Below, in pieces: positions 17,922 to 27,848 of a stretch of 64,000 nucleotides of DNA (positions are counted from its first letter, which is position 1; each line of letters begins with the position of its first letter). The DNA lies in assembly GCA_021774795.1 (NCBI GenBank), contig JAJFIR010000006.1, positions 146,149 through 210,148 of the forward strand, written 5' to 3'. Position numbers and translations under genes: made by a program. Source of the DNA: Emcibacteraceae bacterium (GTDB lineage: Bacteria; Pseudomonadota; Alphaproteobacteria; Sphingomonadales; Emcibacteraceae). Below the pieces are notes generated by a model. It was not told where the DNA came from and made no database searches. It saw only the letters and a list, made by a program, of their open reading frames with translations.

Positions 17922-19616
17922 ATGGCAAATGGTGAAGATTTCGACGTGATCGTAGTTGGCTCGGGTGCGAGCGGAGGTTGGGCTGCGAAAGAATTGTGCG
18001 AAGCCGGCCTTAAGGTATTGGTTCTCGAACGTGGTAATCCGACAAGCCACCCTGAAAGCTATACTCAAGAGTTTGTTGAACCTTGGGACCGGCCATACGG
18101 CGACCAAGCACTACCCGGGGAAAATGAAAAGATTTACGGCCCTACTTCACGTTTTGTATCAACCCGCAATTCACATTTATATGCCAGGTTTGAAGATGCA
18201 CCCTATGATGTGAATACAAAAAACCCTTTTGTTTGGGCGCGTCCCGGTGCTGTCGGCGGCAAATCGCTCGTCTGGGGTCGGCAAGTCTATCGGTGGAGTG
18301 ATCTTGATTTCGAAGCCAACAAAAGAGACGGTAATGGCATTGATTGGCCGATCCGTTATAGCGATATAGCACCGTGGTATTCGCATGTTGAAAAATATAT
18401 TGGTGTACAAGGGTCGTATGAAAAGCTACCGCAACTTCCGGACAGCGAATTTATGCCGGCGATGGAGATGAACTACGCCGAGAAAATTGTTAAAAAAGGA
18501 ATTGAAGACAATTTCGACGGTCGCAAGCTTATTATTGGCCGATCTGCGAATATGACACAGGCTAAACCGGAGCAGGGACGCTCGGCATGCCAGTATAGGG
18601 ATCAATGTGTCGGTGGCTGCTCATTCGGTGCATATTATTCTTCGGTCAGCGTCACGCTCCCTGCGGCAGATAGAACCGGGAACCTTACTGTCCAAGCCAA
18701 TACCGTCGTTTCATCGCTTGAATATGATCCGGTTAAAAAGCGCGTGACGGGGGTGCGTGTTGTCAATACCGAAAGCAAAAAATCTGAAATAATTAGATCA
18801 AGAATTGTTTTTCTTTGTGCGTCGACTATTGGATCAACCCAGGTATTATTGAACTCTGTTTCAGAGGCAACGCCAAAGGGTCTTGGGGGCGCGTCCGGTG
18901 CCCTTGGGCGTTATCTGATGGATCATACATGGGGAACACGAATTCAGGGAATGGTTTCGGACACGCAAGGCAAAATCGAACGTGGCCGCAGGCCGACCGG
19001 TATTTATGTACCGCGATACAGAAATATTGGTGCTGAAAATGATGCCAACGTTGATTTTATACGTGGATATAATTTTCAAGGCGGGGCAAAACCGGAAGGA
19101 TGGACACAGCGAGCCGCAAATACACCCGGTTTCGGCAAATCGTTAAAAGCGGGAATAAACACGCCGGGAGATTGGCTTTTCACTCTTTACGGCTTTGCGG
19201 AGTGCCTGCCATACAAAGACAATAAGATGGAGCTATCCACAAAAAAGGATCCATATGGCATCCCGCAGGTAAAATTTGATGTAGAGTTTAAGGCAAACGA
19301 GTTCAAATTGGTTAAAGATATGATATCCGAGGGTGAGAAGATGCTGAACGCTGCCGGGTTATCCGGCGTCAAAAGCACCATGGGTGAAATGCGCCCCGGA
19401 CTTGGTATTCACGAAATGGGTACAGCGCGTATGGGCAATGATCCATCAAATTCAGTGGTAAATAAATGGAACCAGGTTCACGATGCGCCAAATGTTTTTG
19501 TAACAGACGGTGCCTGTATGACATCTTCTTCCTGTGTGAATCCGACCTTGACCTTTATGGCGATAACAGCGCGCGCTGCAAATTATGCAGTTGAGCAAAT
19601 GAAAATGGGAGATTAA
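17922..19616 (+). CDS. GMC family FAD-dependent oxidoreductase, gluconate-dehydrogenase-like large subunit
   Basis: FAD-dependent alcohol/sugar dehydrogenase of the glucose-methanol-choline family (564 residues). The N-terminal FAD site VVGSGASGGWAAKEL is followed by a Cys-containing segment (CQYRDQCVGGCSFG) seen in gluconate/fructose-type dehydrogenases. The C-terminal active-site block is HEMGTARMG, then NVFVTDGACMTSSSCVNPTLT. It has no signal peptide, consistent with export alongside the Tat subunit encoded just upstream. The cytochrome c subunit normal for such complexes is absent here. The substrate cannot be assigned. Confidence 0.9.
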   Translation: MANGEDFDVIVVGSGASGGWAAKELCEAGLKVLVLERGNPTSHPESYTQEFVEPWDRPYGDQALPGENEKIYGPTSRFVSTRNSHLYARFEDAPYDVNTKNPFVWARPGAVGGKSLVWGRQVYRWSDLDFEANKRDGNGIDWPIRYSDIAPWYSHVEKYIGVQGSYEKLPQLPDSEFMPAMEMNYAEKIVKKGIEDNFDGRKLIIGRSANMTQAKPEQGRSACQYRDQCVGGCSFGAYYSSVSVTLPAADRTGNLTVQANTVVSSLEYDPVKKRVTGVRVVNTESKKSEIIRSRIVFLCASTIGSTQVLLNSVSEATPKGLGGASGALGRYLMDHTWGTRIQGMVSDTQGKIERGRRPTGIYVPRYRNIGAENDANVDFIRGYNFQGGAKPEGWTQRAANTPGFGKSLKAGINTPGDWLFTLYGFAECLPYKDNKMELSTKKDPYGIPQVKFDVEFKANEFKLVKDMISEGEKMLNAAGLSGVKSTMGEMRPGLGIHEMGTARMGNDPSNSVVNKWNQVHDAPNVFVTDGACMTSSSCVNPTLTFMAITARAANYAVEQMKMGD

Positions 19617-19617
19617 A

Positions 19618-20151
19618 ATGGATGCTGTCAGCCTAAATATTTTTCCGACCGCCGTTCATATAATTAAGACCAAAACATGGCCAAAGTATAAGAGCTATCT
19701 CTTAGATACTATAAAGAATCAGCAAGATCCTGCTTATCGCCCAACGCCGGGATTTTATACTGATTATGACTTGGATCAACCTTGGCTCGAGAAAATTTGG
19801 GGAGAGTTCATAGAGCCGGAGATGAAGATATTTCTTGATCAAACCCGAACGAAGCGAGTAGATATATGGGCGCAGGAATATATCGATGAGGCCGATCATT
19901 CTGCTCACCGGCATCAGATTATGGGTTACGGCTGCGTTTTATACGCTAAATTCGATCCAAAGCATCACACGGGAACGACATTATTTAGACCATTCCTTGA
20001 TCCGAATGACTATACTAATTCTAATGACATTTTCACACCTGAGGTTGAAGAGGGCAATATTCTTATATTTCCGTCCTGGATGTTACATATGGTAAAACCG
20101 AGTAAAAGCAATGTGCCACGCGTAGTAGTTGCTTTTAATCTGGCACCTTAA
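19618..20151 (+). CDS. Putative 2OG-Fe(II) oxygenase (2OG-FeII_Oxy_5-like)
   Basis: A 177-residue protein, 1 base after the GMC gene. It resembles the small 2OG-FeII_Oxy_5 group: an N-terminal LNIFPTAVHIIKT, a central HSAHRHQIMGYGCVLYAKF with candidate iron His residues, and the typical end IFPSWMLHMVKPSKS followed by RVVVAFNLAP with the distal His and the 2-oxoglutarate Arg. The assignment rests on these motifs only. Tight coupling to the dehydrogenase suggests it works on the same substrate or product. Confidence 0.6.
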   Translation: MDAVSLNIFPTAVHIIKTKTWPKYKSYLLDTIKNQQDPAYRPTPGFYTDYDLDQPWLEKIWGEFIEPEMKIFLDQTRTKRVDIWAQEYIDEADHSAHRHQIMGYGCVLYAKFDPKHHTGTTLFRPFLDPNDYTNSNDIFTPEVEEGNILIFPSWMLHMVKPSKSNVPRVVVAFNLAP

Positions 20152-20250
20152 TATTCGCGAATAACCATTCACATTGAAAATTACTGTGATATGGTTTGAT
20201 TAATTAAAATCTTGAAACGGAAATAGCATCAATAAACCGGAGGATTGAGC

Positions 20251-21987
20251 ATGCTCAAGAAGCTCACAATACTACTCGCCGTCGCAAGTATTGCTGCGTC
20301 TAATATTACACTTATTAACGCCCAGGAAAGATTATCAACACCATTATTTGAATATAATGCGATCAATCATCCTGTAATAGGTAGAAAAGGCATGGTCGCA
20401 AGCCACAATGCCTTGTCCAGTGAAATTACAGCGGAAATCATGAGAAAAGGGGGCAATGCCATTGATGCCGGAGCGGCCCTTGGGTTTGCCCTTGCCGTGA
20501 CGCTTCCGCGCGCAGGAAATATTGGCGGTGGCGGCTTTATGCTGGTTCATGTCGCCAAGCTTAACAAAACAATAGCCGTAGACTTTAGAGAGTTCGCGCC
20601 CGCTGCGGCCCATAAGGATATGTTTTTTGATGAAGAGGGTAATGTATCAAACGCAGAATATCGATTTACCCATAAATCTTCGGCTGTTCCGGGCTCGGTC
20701 GCGGGGCTCGCGCATATCGTAGAAAAATATGGAACAATGACGCTTGCGGAAGTGTTGGAACCGGCAATCCGCCTCGCTCGTGATGGCATTATTGTAACCT
20801 ATGATCTTGCCGCTGACCTTGATAGAAGCGAGCGGCTCAGGAATAATCCCGCTGCCCTCAAGAAATTCTATAAGCCTGACGGATCAAACTATGAGGTTGG
20901 CGAGCTTTTTAAACAACCGGACCTTGCCTGGACGTTATCTGAAATCGCCGAACACGGCGTTGATGCATTTTACAAAGGAAGCGTTGCAAAAAAAATAGTT
21001 GCCGATATGGAAGCACATAATGGGTTAATTACGATGGCGGACCTTGCGGCCTATAAAGTAATCGAACGTGAGCCCGTTCGCGGGACTTATCGGGGTTATG
21101 AAATTGCCGCATCGCCCGCGCCAAGTTCCGGCGGCACCCATGTGATACAGATGCTTAATATACTTGAAAATTTCCCACTAGCGGAAATGGGCCCGGGTAG
21201 TTCTTCCGCGCTTCATATCACTGCGGAGGCGATGAAACTGGCATATGCTGATCGCAGTAAATATTTGGGAGATCCGGATTTTATTGATATTCCCACGGAT
21301 GCACTTGTTGACAAAGGTTATGCAAAATCACTTGCAGCGAGTATTTCCATGGATAAAGCCACGCCTTCGGAAGAAATAGCACCGGGTAATCTGGCAATTT
21401 ATGAAAGCGATGAAACAACTCATTATTCGGTCATGGATAGTGAAGGCAACATGGTTGGTAATACTTACACTTTAATGTTTTCATTTGGATCAGGTGTTGT
21501 GATCGAAGGCACCGGTATTTTAATGAATAATAATATTGGTAATTTCACATTAAGGCCGGACATTCCAGATGCCTTTGGATTGATGGGTAGTGAAGATAAT
21601 ATGATCCATCCTTACAGACGTCCCGTGAGTTCCATGTCACCGATCATAGTATCAAAAGATGGAAAGCCATTTTTTATGACAGGAACCCCTGGAGGATCAA
21701 AGATAATCAGTGCCAATATGCAGATGGTGCTCAACGTGCTTGAGTATGGAATGAATATCGCTGATGCATCGGTTACACCGCGCATTCACCACCAATGGTA
21801 TCCTGCTGAGCTTCAGGTTGAAAGCGGCATAAGCCCTGATACAGTATCTTTGTTGCGACAGAAAGGTCATACCGTTGTGTTTAGTCCCGGTATGGGTAGC
21901 CTTCAAAGTATTATGTGGCAGGATGGTTTATTTTATGGTTACTCCGACCCAAGGCGACCGGGCGCAAAGGCCGTGGGCGTTGAGTGA
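20251..21987 (+). CDS. ggt: Gamma-glutamyltransferase
   Basis: N-terminal nucleophile hydrolase that cleaves or transfers gamma-glutamyl groups from glutathione and related compounds in the periplasm. The 578-residue precursor has a signal peptide ending INAQ. The autoprocessing site is ESDETTHYSVMDSEGN; the Thr at about residue 389 becomes the N-terminal nucleophile of the small subunit. GGGGFMLVH and SSGGTHVIQMLN are further family blocks. The ATG at 20251 has a good CCGGAGG 7 bases before it. A 99-base gap separates it from the oxygenase upstream, so its link to the cluster is uncertain. Confidence 0.93.
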   Translation: MLKKLTILLAVASIAASNITLINAQERLSTPLFEYNAINHPVIGRKGMVASHNALSSEITAEIMRKGGNAIDAGAALGFALAVTLPRAGNIGGGGFMLVHVAKLNKTIAVDFREFAPAAAHKDMFFDEEGNVSNAEYRFTHKSSAVPGSVAGLAHIVEKYGTMTLAEVLEPAIRLARDGIIVTYDLAADLDRSERLRNNPAALKKFYKPDGSNYEVGELFKQPDLAWTLSEIAEHGVDAFYKGSVAKKIVADMEAHNGLITMADLAAYKVIEREPVRGTYRGYEIAASPAPSSGGTHVIQMLNILENFPLAEMGPGSSSALHITAEAMKLAYADRSKYLGDPDFIDIPTDALVDKGYAKSLAASISMDKATPSEEIAPGNLAIYESDETTHYSVMDSEGNMVGNTYTLMFSFGSGVVIEGTGILMNNNIGNFTLRPDIPDAFGLMGSEDNMIHPYRRPVSSMSPIIVSKDGKPFFMTGTPGGSKIISANMQMVLNVLEYGMNIADASVTPRIHHQWYPAELQVESGISPDTVSLLRQKGHTVVFSPGMGSLQSIMWQDGLFYGYSDPRRPGAKAVGVE

Positions 21988-22065
21988 GACAGCGCTAAAC
22001 CGCCATGTTGGATTATGGCTAAAGTTATAGTATGACAAGTCTTACAATTACTTTTGGAGAGTGTC

Positions 22066-22842
22066 ATGGAGCTGAATGAAATAATTGACTTTAATCGTCA
22101 TCAAATTACTGCAAAAGAATTTAAGAAAAACAGCCGTGAAAAATTTGATAGGGATGGATTGCTCATTCTGACAAACTTTCTAACCGATAATGCCATCGAT
22201 GTAATCTATCAAGAAGGTGTCGAAAATCAGGACAAAGCATATTTTTGTGAAAATTGGCATAACGTATACTTGATGCCCTCTGATCCTGAATATAATGAAG
22301 AACACCCCCGCAATAAAAATATACTATCATCTAAAGGTTGCATTACAGACGACCAGATTTCGAAAAATTCTATATTGAGAACAATTTATAATTCACAGGA
22401 GTTTAAAGAATTTCTGATTGATATTTTGGATGAGGAGGCATTATTCCCCTATGCTGATCATATGTCCTCAATCAATTTACATTATGCAAAGACAGGTCAG
22501 GAACTAGGTTGGCATTTTGATAATTCTTCTTTTGCGATTACGTTAATGATCCAACCTGCGATTGAAGGCGGTGAATTCGAATATGTTCGCCGCGTCAGGG
22601 ATGCTGAAAATGGCGAAATGAATTTTAGCGTCACTGACGACATAATATCGGGAAAGACTATACCGAATAAACTTGCTCAATCTGCGGGGGCACTGGTGTT
22701 GTTTCGTGGCAGAAACGCGATCCACCGGGTAACTGCGAACTTGGGTGAGGAAACCAGAATGCTTGTGGTGTTGGCGTATAATAATGAACCCGGCATTGCG
22801 CTTTCTGAAACTGCGGCGAAAACATTTTACGGCCGAAGTTAA
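22066..22842 (+). CDS. 2OG-Fe(II) oxygenase, HalD/ArpA-like
   Basis: A 258-residue protein with a clear non-haem iron triad: HxD in GWHFDNSSFAITLMIQP and the distal His in NAIHRVTAN, followed by the 2-oxoglutarate-binding Arg (EETRMLVVLAY). The N-terminal FDRDGLLILTNFL matches the ArpA/HalD-like group, which includes free-amino-acid halogenases. The intact HxD favours hydroxylation, since halogenases replace that Asp with a small residue. The substrate is unknown. GGAGAG lies just before the ATG at 22066. Confidence 0.75.
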   Translation: MELNEIIDFNRHQITAKEFKKNSREKFDRDGLLILTNFLTDNAIDVIYQEGVENQDKAYFCENWHNVYLMPSDPEYNEEHPRNKNILSSKGCITDDQISKNSILRTIYNSQEFKEFLIDILDEEALFPYADHMSSINLHYAKTGQELGWHFDNSSFAITLMIQPAIEGGEFEYVRRVRDAENGEMNFSVTDDIISGKTIPNKLAQSAGALVLFRGRNAIHRVTANLGEETRMLVVLAYNNEPGIALSETAAKTFYGRS

Positions 22843-22902
22843 GATCGTTTATTACCCTGAGAAAAAACTGGAATACCTTATAGCAAGGCGACCTATTTTA
22901 AA

Positions 22903-23275
22903 TTATTCCGCCGTAACAGGTATAGAAAGTTCGGCTGCTGCTTTCTTTTCTTGCTGAAGTTTTAGCCAATATGTTGGTTTTAAAAAATAAAGAACTCCCG
23001 CACAAATAATCAACAAGAAATCCGGCAAAAAAAGCAGCAATCGCGGCCGTACCGAACTTAAAAGTCGCAGCAGTAAGAATATCCCCACGCGAAAACCCCA
23101 GTTCCGTTTCGATATCCACGTAAATGAATTGCAGCATTAATAGTGGTGCAGAGAAACAAAACATGATGACCGGATAACAGGCCAGTATGTTCCACCAACC
23201 ATAATATACTCTACCGCCCGGCCCGTTCATATCCGCTTCGATTTCTTTATACAGTCCGGTAAAAATATTTGCCAT
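22903..23275 (-). pseudogene. MFS transporter remnant with internal out-of-frame deletion
   Basis: The first ~85 codons read as an MFS transporter N-terminus: RVYYGWWNILACYPVIMFCF, then LGFSRGDILTAATFKFG and AAIAAFFAGFLVDYL. The coding sense then continues in another frame as a typical last transmembrane segment and tail (PDFLLIICAGVLYFLKPTYW, ending LSIPVTAE and a stop at 22903). About 300 residues of the usual ~420 are missing, and the junction lies near 23018-23040. The original frame runs on to a stop at 22898 as an unrelated serine-rich tail. YYGWW starts are common in monocarboxylate/oxalate-formate-type transporters. The surviving product would hardly function. Confidence 0.8.
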
Positions 23276-23408
23276 TGTATATTTCCCGTCGATTTTCCTT
23301 CATTTTATCGATATTATAATAACGAATTTATTGGAAAATACAATGTTCCGTTTCAACTCAGCTTAATATGATAAGCTCTAAGCGCGAGTTTTTCCTTTAA
23401 GACTATTT

Positions 23409-25589
23409 CTAAAATTTTCGCGGTGTCGGCTTTCCGCGTTTTTTTCTATATTGTCTTGTGCCGGGCTTGCCGAGGGTAGAGCGCCCTTCGGGTTTGATAT
23501 ATCGAGCCACCGGATCATAATCAATGCCGAGTTCTTTGTCCTCAAGATGTTTAATTTCGTCGCGAAGTTTCGCAGCTTCTTCAAATTCAAGATTACCTGC
23601 TGCTTCGATCATTGTTTTCTCTAACCCTGAGATATAGCTGCGCAGGTTATGACCGACCAGATTATTAGTGCTGTCGGTATCCAGCGATACGGTAACATGA
23701 TCGCCTTCTGCGGTATCACCAATCACGTCACCGATTGATTTTTTGATGCTCTCGGGCGTAATGCCGTGCTCCTTATTAAAGGCTTCCTGAATGCTTCGAC
23801 GGCGATCAGTTTCACTTATGGCTGCTTTGATGCTGCGTGTTTCCTTGTCTGCATAAAGCATCACTTTACTATCCACGTTACGGGCGGCGCGGCCAATGGT
23901 TTGAATAAGTGAGGTTTCAGAACGCAAAAAGCCTTCTTTATCAGCGTCAAGAATGGCGACAAGGCCGGTTTCCGGAATATCAAGGCCTTCGCGAAGCAGA
24001 TTGATACCAATAAGGATATCAAAAATACCAAGGCGTAAATCACGGATGATATCAATACGTTCTAAAGTATCGATATCGGAATGCATATACCGCACTTTTA
24101 ACCCGCTATCATGCATATATTCCGATAAATCTTCGGCCATTCGTTTGGTCAATGTTGTCACCAGTACCCGGTGGCCATTTTTGATCACATCCTGAACTTC
24201 ATGGAGCAGGTCATCGACCTGTGTTTCCACGGGCCTGATTTCCACGGGTGGGTCAGTAAGTCCCGTCGGCCTGATCACTTGTTCAACGTATTCACCGCCT
24301 GTCTGCTCGAGCTCCCAATTGCCGGGTGTGGCAGAAACATAGATGGTTTGCGGGCGAAAATATTCCCATTCGCTAAATTTAAGCGGGCGGTTATCTATGC
24401 AAGATGGCAGGCGGAAACCAAATTCTGATAATGTTGATTTTCGCGAAAAATCCCCTTTGGACATGCCACCGATTTGCGGCACGCTGACATGGCTTTCGTC
24501 CATGAAGAGCAGCATATTTTCCGGTAAATATTCAAAAAGCGTTGGCGGAGCTTCACCGGGATTTCGGCCCGTTAAATGGCGTGAGTAATTTTCAATACCT
24601 GCGCATACACCTGTTGCGGTTAGCATTTCCAGATCAAATTTGGTCCTTTGCTCCAGCCGCGCCGCTTCAAGAAGCATACCTTTTTCGGCATAATCCTTTA
24701 ACGTGCGTTCAAGTTCTGCTTTTATGGTTTTAATTGCCTGATCCATGCTTGGGCCCGGCGTTACGTAATGGCTATTGGCATATACTTTAACCGAGGTTAA
24801 CTCCTCTACCTTTTCTCCGGTTAAGGGGTCAAACAGGGTCATACGTTCAAGCTCATCCCCGAAAAAATCAAGCCGCCAGGCGCGGTCTTCAAAGTGGCTT
24901 GGGAATATTTCAATAACATCACCGCGCACCCGGAATGAACCACGGGTAAAGGCCATGTCGTTTCGCCGATATTGCAGCGCGACCAGGTCACGAAGCAGCT
25001 TGCGCTGATCATAAAGCATGCCTATTTCAAACTGTATCGCCATTTGCAAGTATGTTTCTGCGGCGCCCATACCATAGATGCAGGAAACACTGGCGACAAT
25101 GATCACATCATCCCGTTCAAAGATCGAACGGGTTGCCGCGTGGCGCATACGGTCGATGCTTTCATTGATGCTCGCATCTTTTTCGATAAAGGTATCAGAG
25201 CGCGGCACATATGCCTCCGGCTGGTAATAATCATAGTAGGACACGAAATATTCAACCGCGTTATTAGGAAAGAAGCTTTTCATTTCGCCGTAAAGCTGTG
25301 CGGCCAGGGTTTTATTGTGGGCCATAATCAGGGCAGGACGCTGGGTTCCTTCGATTATCTTGGCCATGGTATAGGTTTTGCCAGAACCCGTGACCCCAAG
25401 CAGCACTTGGTCAGTTAATCCGTCATTTAACCCTTCGGTAAGGGACTTAATCGCATTGGGTTGATCGCCAGCAGGCTCGAACTCGGATTCGATTTTAAAC
25501 TTTATGCCGCCTTCGGTTTTAGTCGGGCGGTCATAATACTCACGCGTTTGCAAAATTGTTGGTGAATTTAGGCTATATTCCTGTTTCAT
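23409..25589 (-). CDS. uvrB: Excinuclease ABC subunit B
   Basis: DNA-damage verification helicase of nucleotide excision repair. The 726-residue protein has Walker [16 protein letters not shown], the beta-hairpin block [12 protein letters not shown], the DESH box (FMDESHVS), helicase motifs V/VI ([22 protein letters not shown]) and a C-terminal UVR motif ([18 protein letters not shown]). It is slightly longer than E. coli UvrB, with a ~30-residue N-terminal extension and a basic tail ([14 protein letters not shown]). No strong ribosome site marks the chosen ATG. Confidence 0.97.
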   Translation of the reverse strand: MKQEYSLNSPTILQTREYYDRPTKTEGGIKFKIESEFEPAGDQPNAIKSLTEGLNDGLTDQVLLGVTGSGKTYTMAKIIEGTQRPALIMAHNKTLAAQLYGEMKSFFPNNAVEYFVSYYDYYQPEAYVPRSDTFIEKDASINESIDRMRHAATRSIFERDDVIIVASVSCIYGMGAAETYLQMAIQFEIGMLYDQRKLLRDLVALQYRRNDMAFTRGSFRVRGDVIEIFPSHFEDRAWRLDFFGDELERMTLFDPLTGEKVEELTSVKVYANSHYVTPGPSMDQAIKTIKAELERTLKDYAEKGMLLEAARLEQRTKFDLEMLTATGVCAGIENYSRHLTGRNPGEAPPTLFEYLPENMLLFMDESHVSVPQIGGMSKGDFSRKSTLSEFGFRLPSCIDNRPLKFSEWEYFRPQTIYVSATPGNWELEQTGGEYVEQVIRPTGLTDPPVEIRPVETQVDDLLHEVQDVIKNGHRVLVTTLTKRMAEDLSEYMHDSGLKVRYMHSDIDTLERIDIIRDLRLGIFDILIGINLLREGLDIPETGLVAILDADKEGFLRSETSLIQTIGRAARNVDSKVMLYADKETRSIKAAISETDRRRSIQEAFNKEHGITPESIKKSIGDVIGDTAEGDHVTVSLDTDSTNNLVGHNLRSYISGLEKTMIEAAGNLEFEEAAKLRDEIKHLEDKELGIDYDPVARYIKPEGRSTLGKPGTRQYRKKRGKPTPRKF

Positions 25590-25695
25590 GAAGATAATAT
25601 GGTGCTATTTTGTTCTTTTTGCAATCTCTCTCTTGCACTATTTTTCTACATCACTTAATTTCCACAATATAGCTTAAATCAATTTATTATTTTAG

Positions 25696-26916
<1,221 letters not shown>

Positions 26917-26919
26917 TCA

Positions 26920-27573
26920 ATGGGATTTGACCTTATCATCTTTGATTGTGACGGGGTGTTGGTGGATAGCGAACCGCTTTCAAATCAATTGCTTTGTAAT
27001 TCGCTGGCCCGTTACGGCCTATACATGACCGTTGAAGATGTTATTGAAACATTCGTCGGTCGTTCAATGACTTCGGTGGTATCCATCGCTGAGGAACTTG
27101 CAGGGCGGAAACTGCCGGATGATTTCCTTGACGTGCTTCAGGAAGAAACGTTTGAACTTTTTAAAACCGACTTAAAGCCCGTTGAAGGCATTCATGACGT
27201 GTTAAGTCATTTAAAGGATAAAGAAAAACCGTTTTGTCTGGCGTCCAGCGGTAGTTTCGAAAAAATGGATTTAACCCTTGGCATTACCGACCTTCGTAAA
27301 TATTTCAGTGACAATATTTATAATTCATCACAAGTGAAGCGCGGAAAACCATACCCCGACTTATTCCTTCATGCGGCGGAGCAGATGCAGGTGGAGCCGG
27401 CAAAATGCCTGGTGGTTGAAGACAGCCACCCCGGCGTACAAGCCGCCGTCGCCGCCGGTATGGAGGTTATGGCCTACAGCGTACGCGGGTTTGACGACAA
27501 ACTTAAAAAAGCAGGTGGACTTGTATTCAAGGATATGCGGAAGGTTTTGGAGCATATCAAATTGTTACCCTAG
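26920..27573 (+). CDS. HAD-IA family phosphatase
   Basis: Haloacid-dehalogenase-type phosphohydrolase of 217 residues. The nucleophile motif DCDGVLVDSEP lies at the N-terminus, with a helical cap, then motif II (ASSGSF), the lysine in KRGKPYPD and the metal motif VVEDSHPGV. It resembles beta-phosphoglucomutase/6-phosphogluconate-phosphatase-like HAD proteins; the exact sugar phosphate is not readable. It starts 3 bases after aatA and is probably cotranscribed. Confidence 0.88.
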   Translation: MGFDLIIFDCDGVLVDSEPLSNQLLCNSLARYGLYMTVEDVIETFVGRSMTSVVSIAEELAGRKLPDDFLDVLQEETFELFKTDLKPVEGIHDVLSHLKDKEKPFCLASSGSFEKMDLTLGITDLRKYFSDNIYNSSQVKRGKPYPDLFLHAAEQMQVEPAKCLVVEDSHPGVQAAVAAGMEVMAYSVRGFDDKLKKAGGLVFKDMRKVLEHIKLLP

Positions 27574-27581
27574 TATCTGAG

Positions 27582-27613
27582 CAAAAAAAATGCCGGGTAA
27601 CAAGTACCCGGCA
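27582..27613 (-). terminator. Strong leftward intrinsic terminator
   Basis: Perfect 9-bp stem TGCCGGGTA/TACCCGGCA (27591-27599 with 27605-27613), with eight A at 27583-27590 giving a T8 tract on the minus strand. It ends leftward transcription from the lysR/small-RNA region. Its rightward side has no T-tract, though the hairpin could slow transcription from the HAD gene. Confidence 0.9.
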
Positions 27614-27711
27614 AGTTCACAAAATATAGGGAGGTTTCATATCTTGGGGAGAGTATGAAACATGTGGTGGACCGTAAAGGGGGAGGATGCGGCGCCACCA
27701 CGAACTGAGAC
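27591..27711 (-). ncRNA. Candidate CcsR/cuckoo-type small RNA
   Basis: Read on the minus strand there are two consecutive hairpins. The first has stem GTGGTGG/CCACCAC (27695-27701 with 27664-27670) and a loop containing CCTCCCCC. The second has stem GTTTCATA/TATGAAAC (27654-27661 with 27634-27641) and a loop containing CTCCCC. Next comes an unpaired CCTCCC (27629-27634 region) and then a T8 terminator. Tandem hairpins exposing anti-Shine-Dalgarno C/U-rich loops are the layout of the alphaproteobacterial CcsR/cuckoo RNAs. A further 6-bp hairpin CTGAGA/TCTCAG lies just upstream. The 5' end is unknown; it could be processed from the trxB-lysR transcript. A 42-codon ORF (27745 to 27617) overlaps it and is an alternative reading. 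Confidence 0.55.
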
Positions 27712-27848
27712 AACTTAAGAGTTTCTCAGCGATGTTTCTCAACATCTGAATATAATATAGATGATCACTATAGGAATGAGTACTAGGCAAAATAGCATTG
27801 CTGCCATGCAAAAAACGCATAGCTTAAGATATGCATAAAAAATACATG

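Noticed and set aside
24972..25418. 148-codon frame antisense to uvrB
   Set aside because: uvrB is unmistakable on the other strand; the antisense product matches nothing and starts without a ribosome site.
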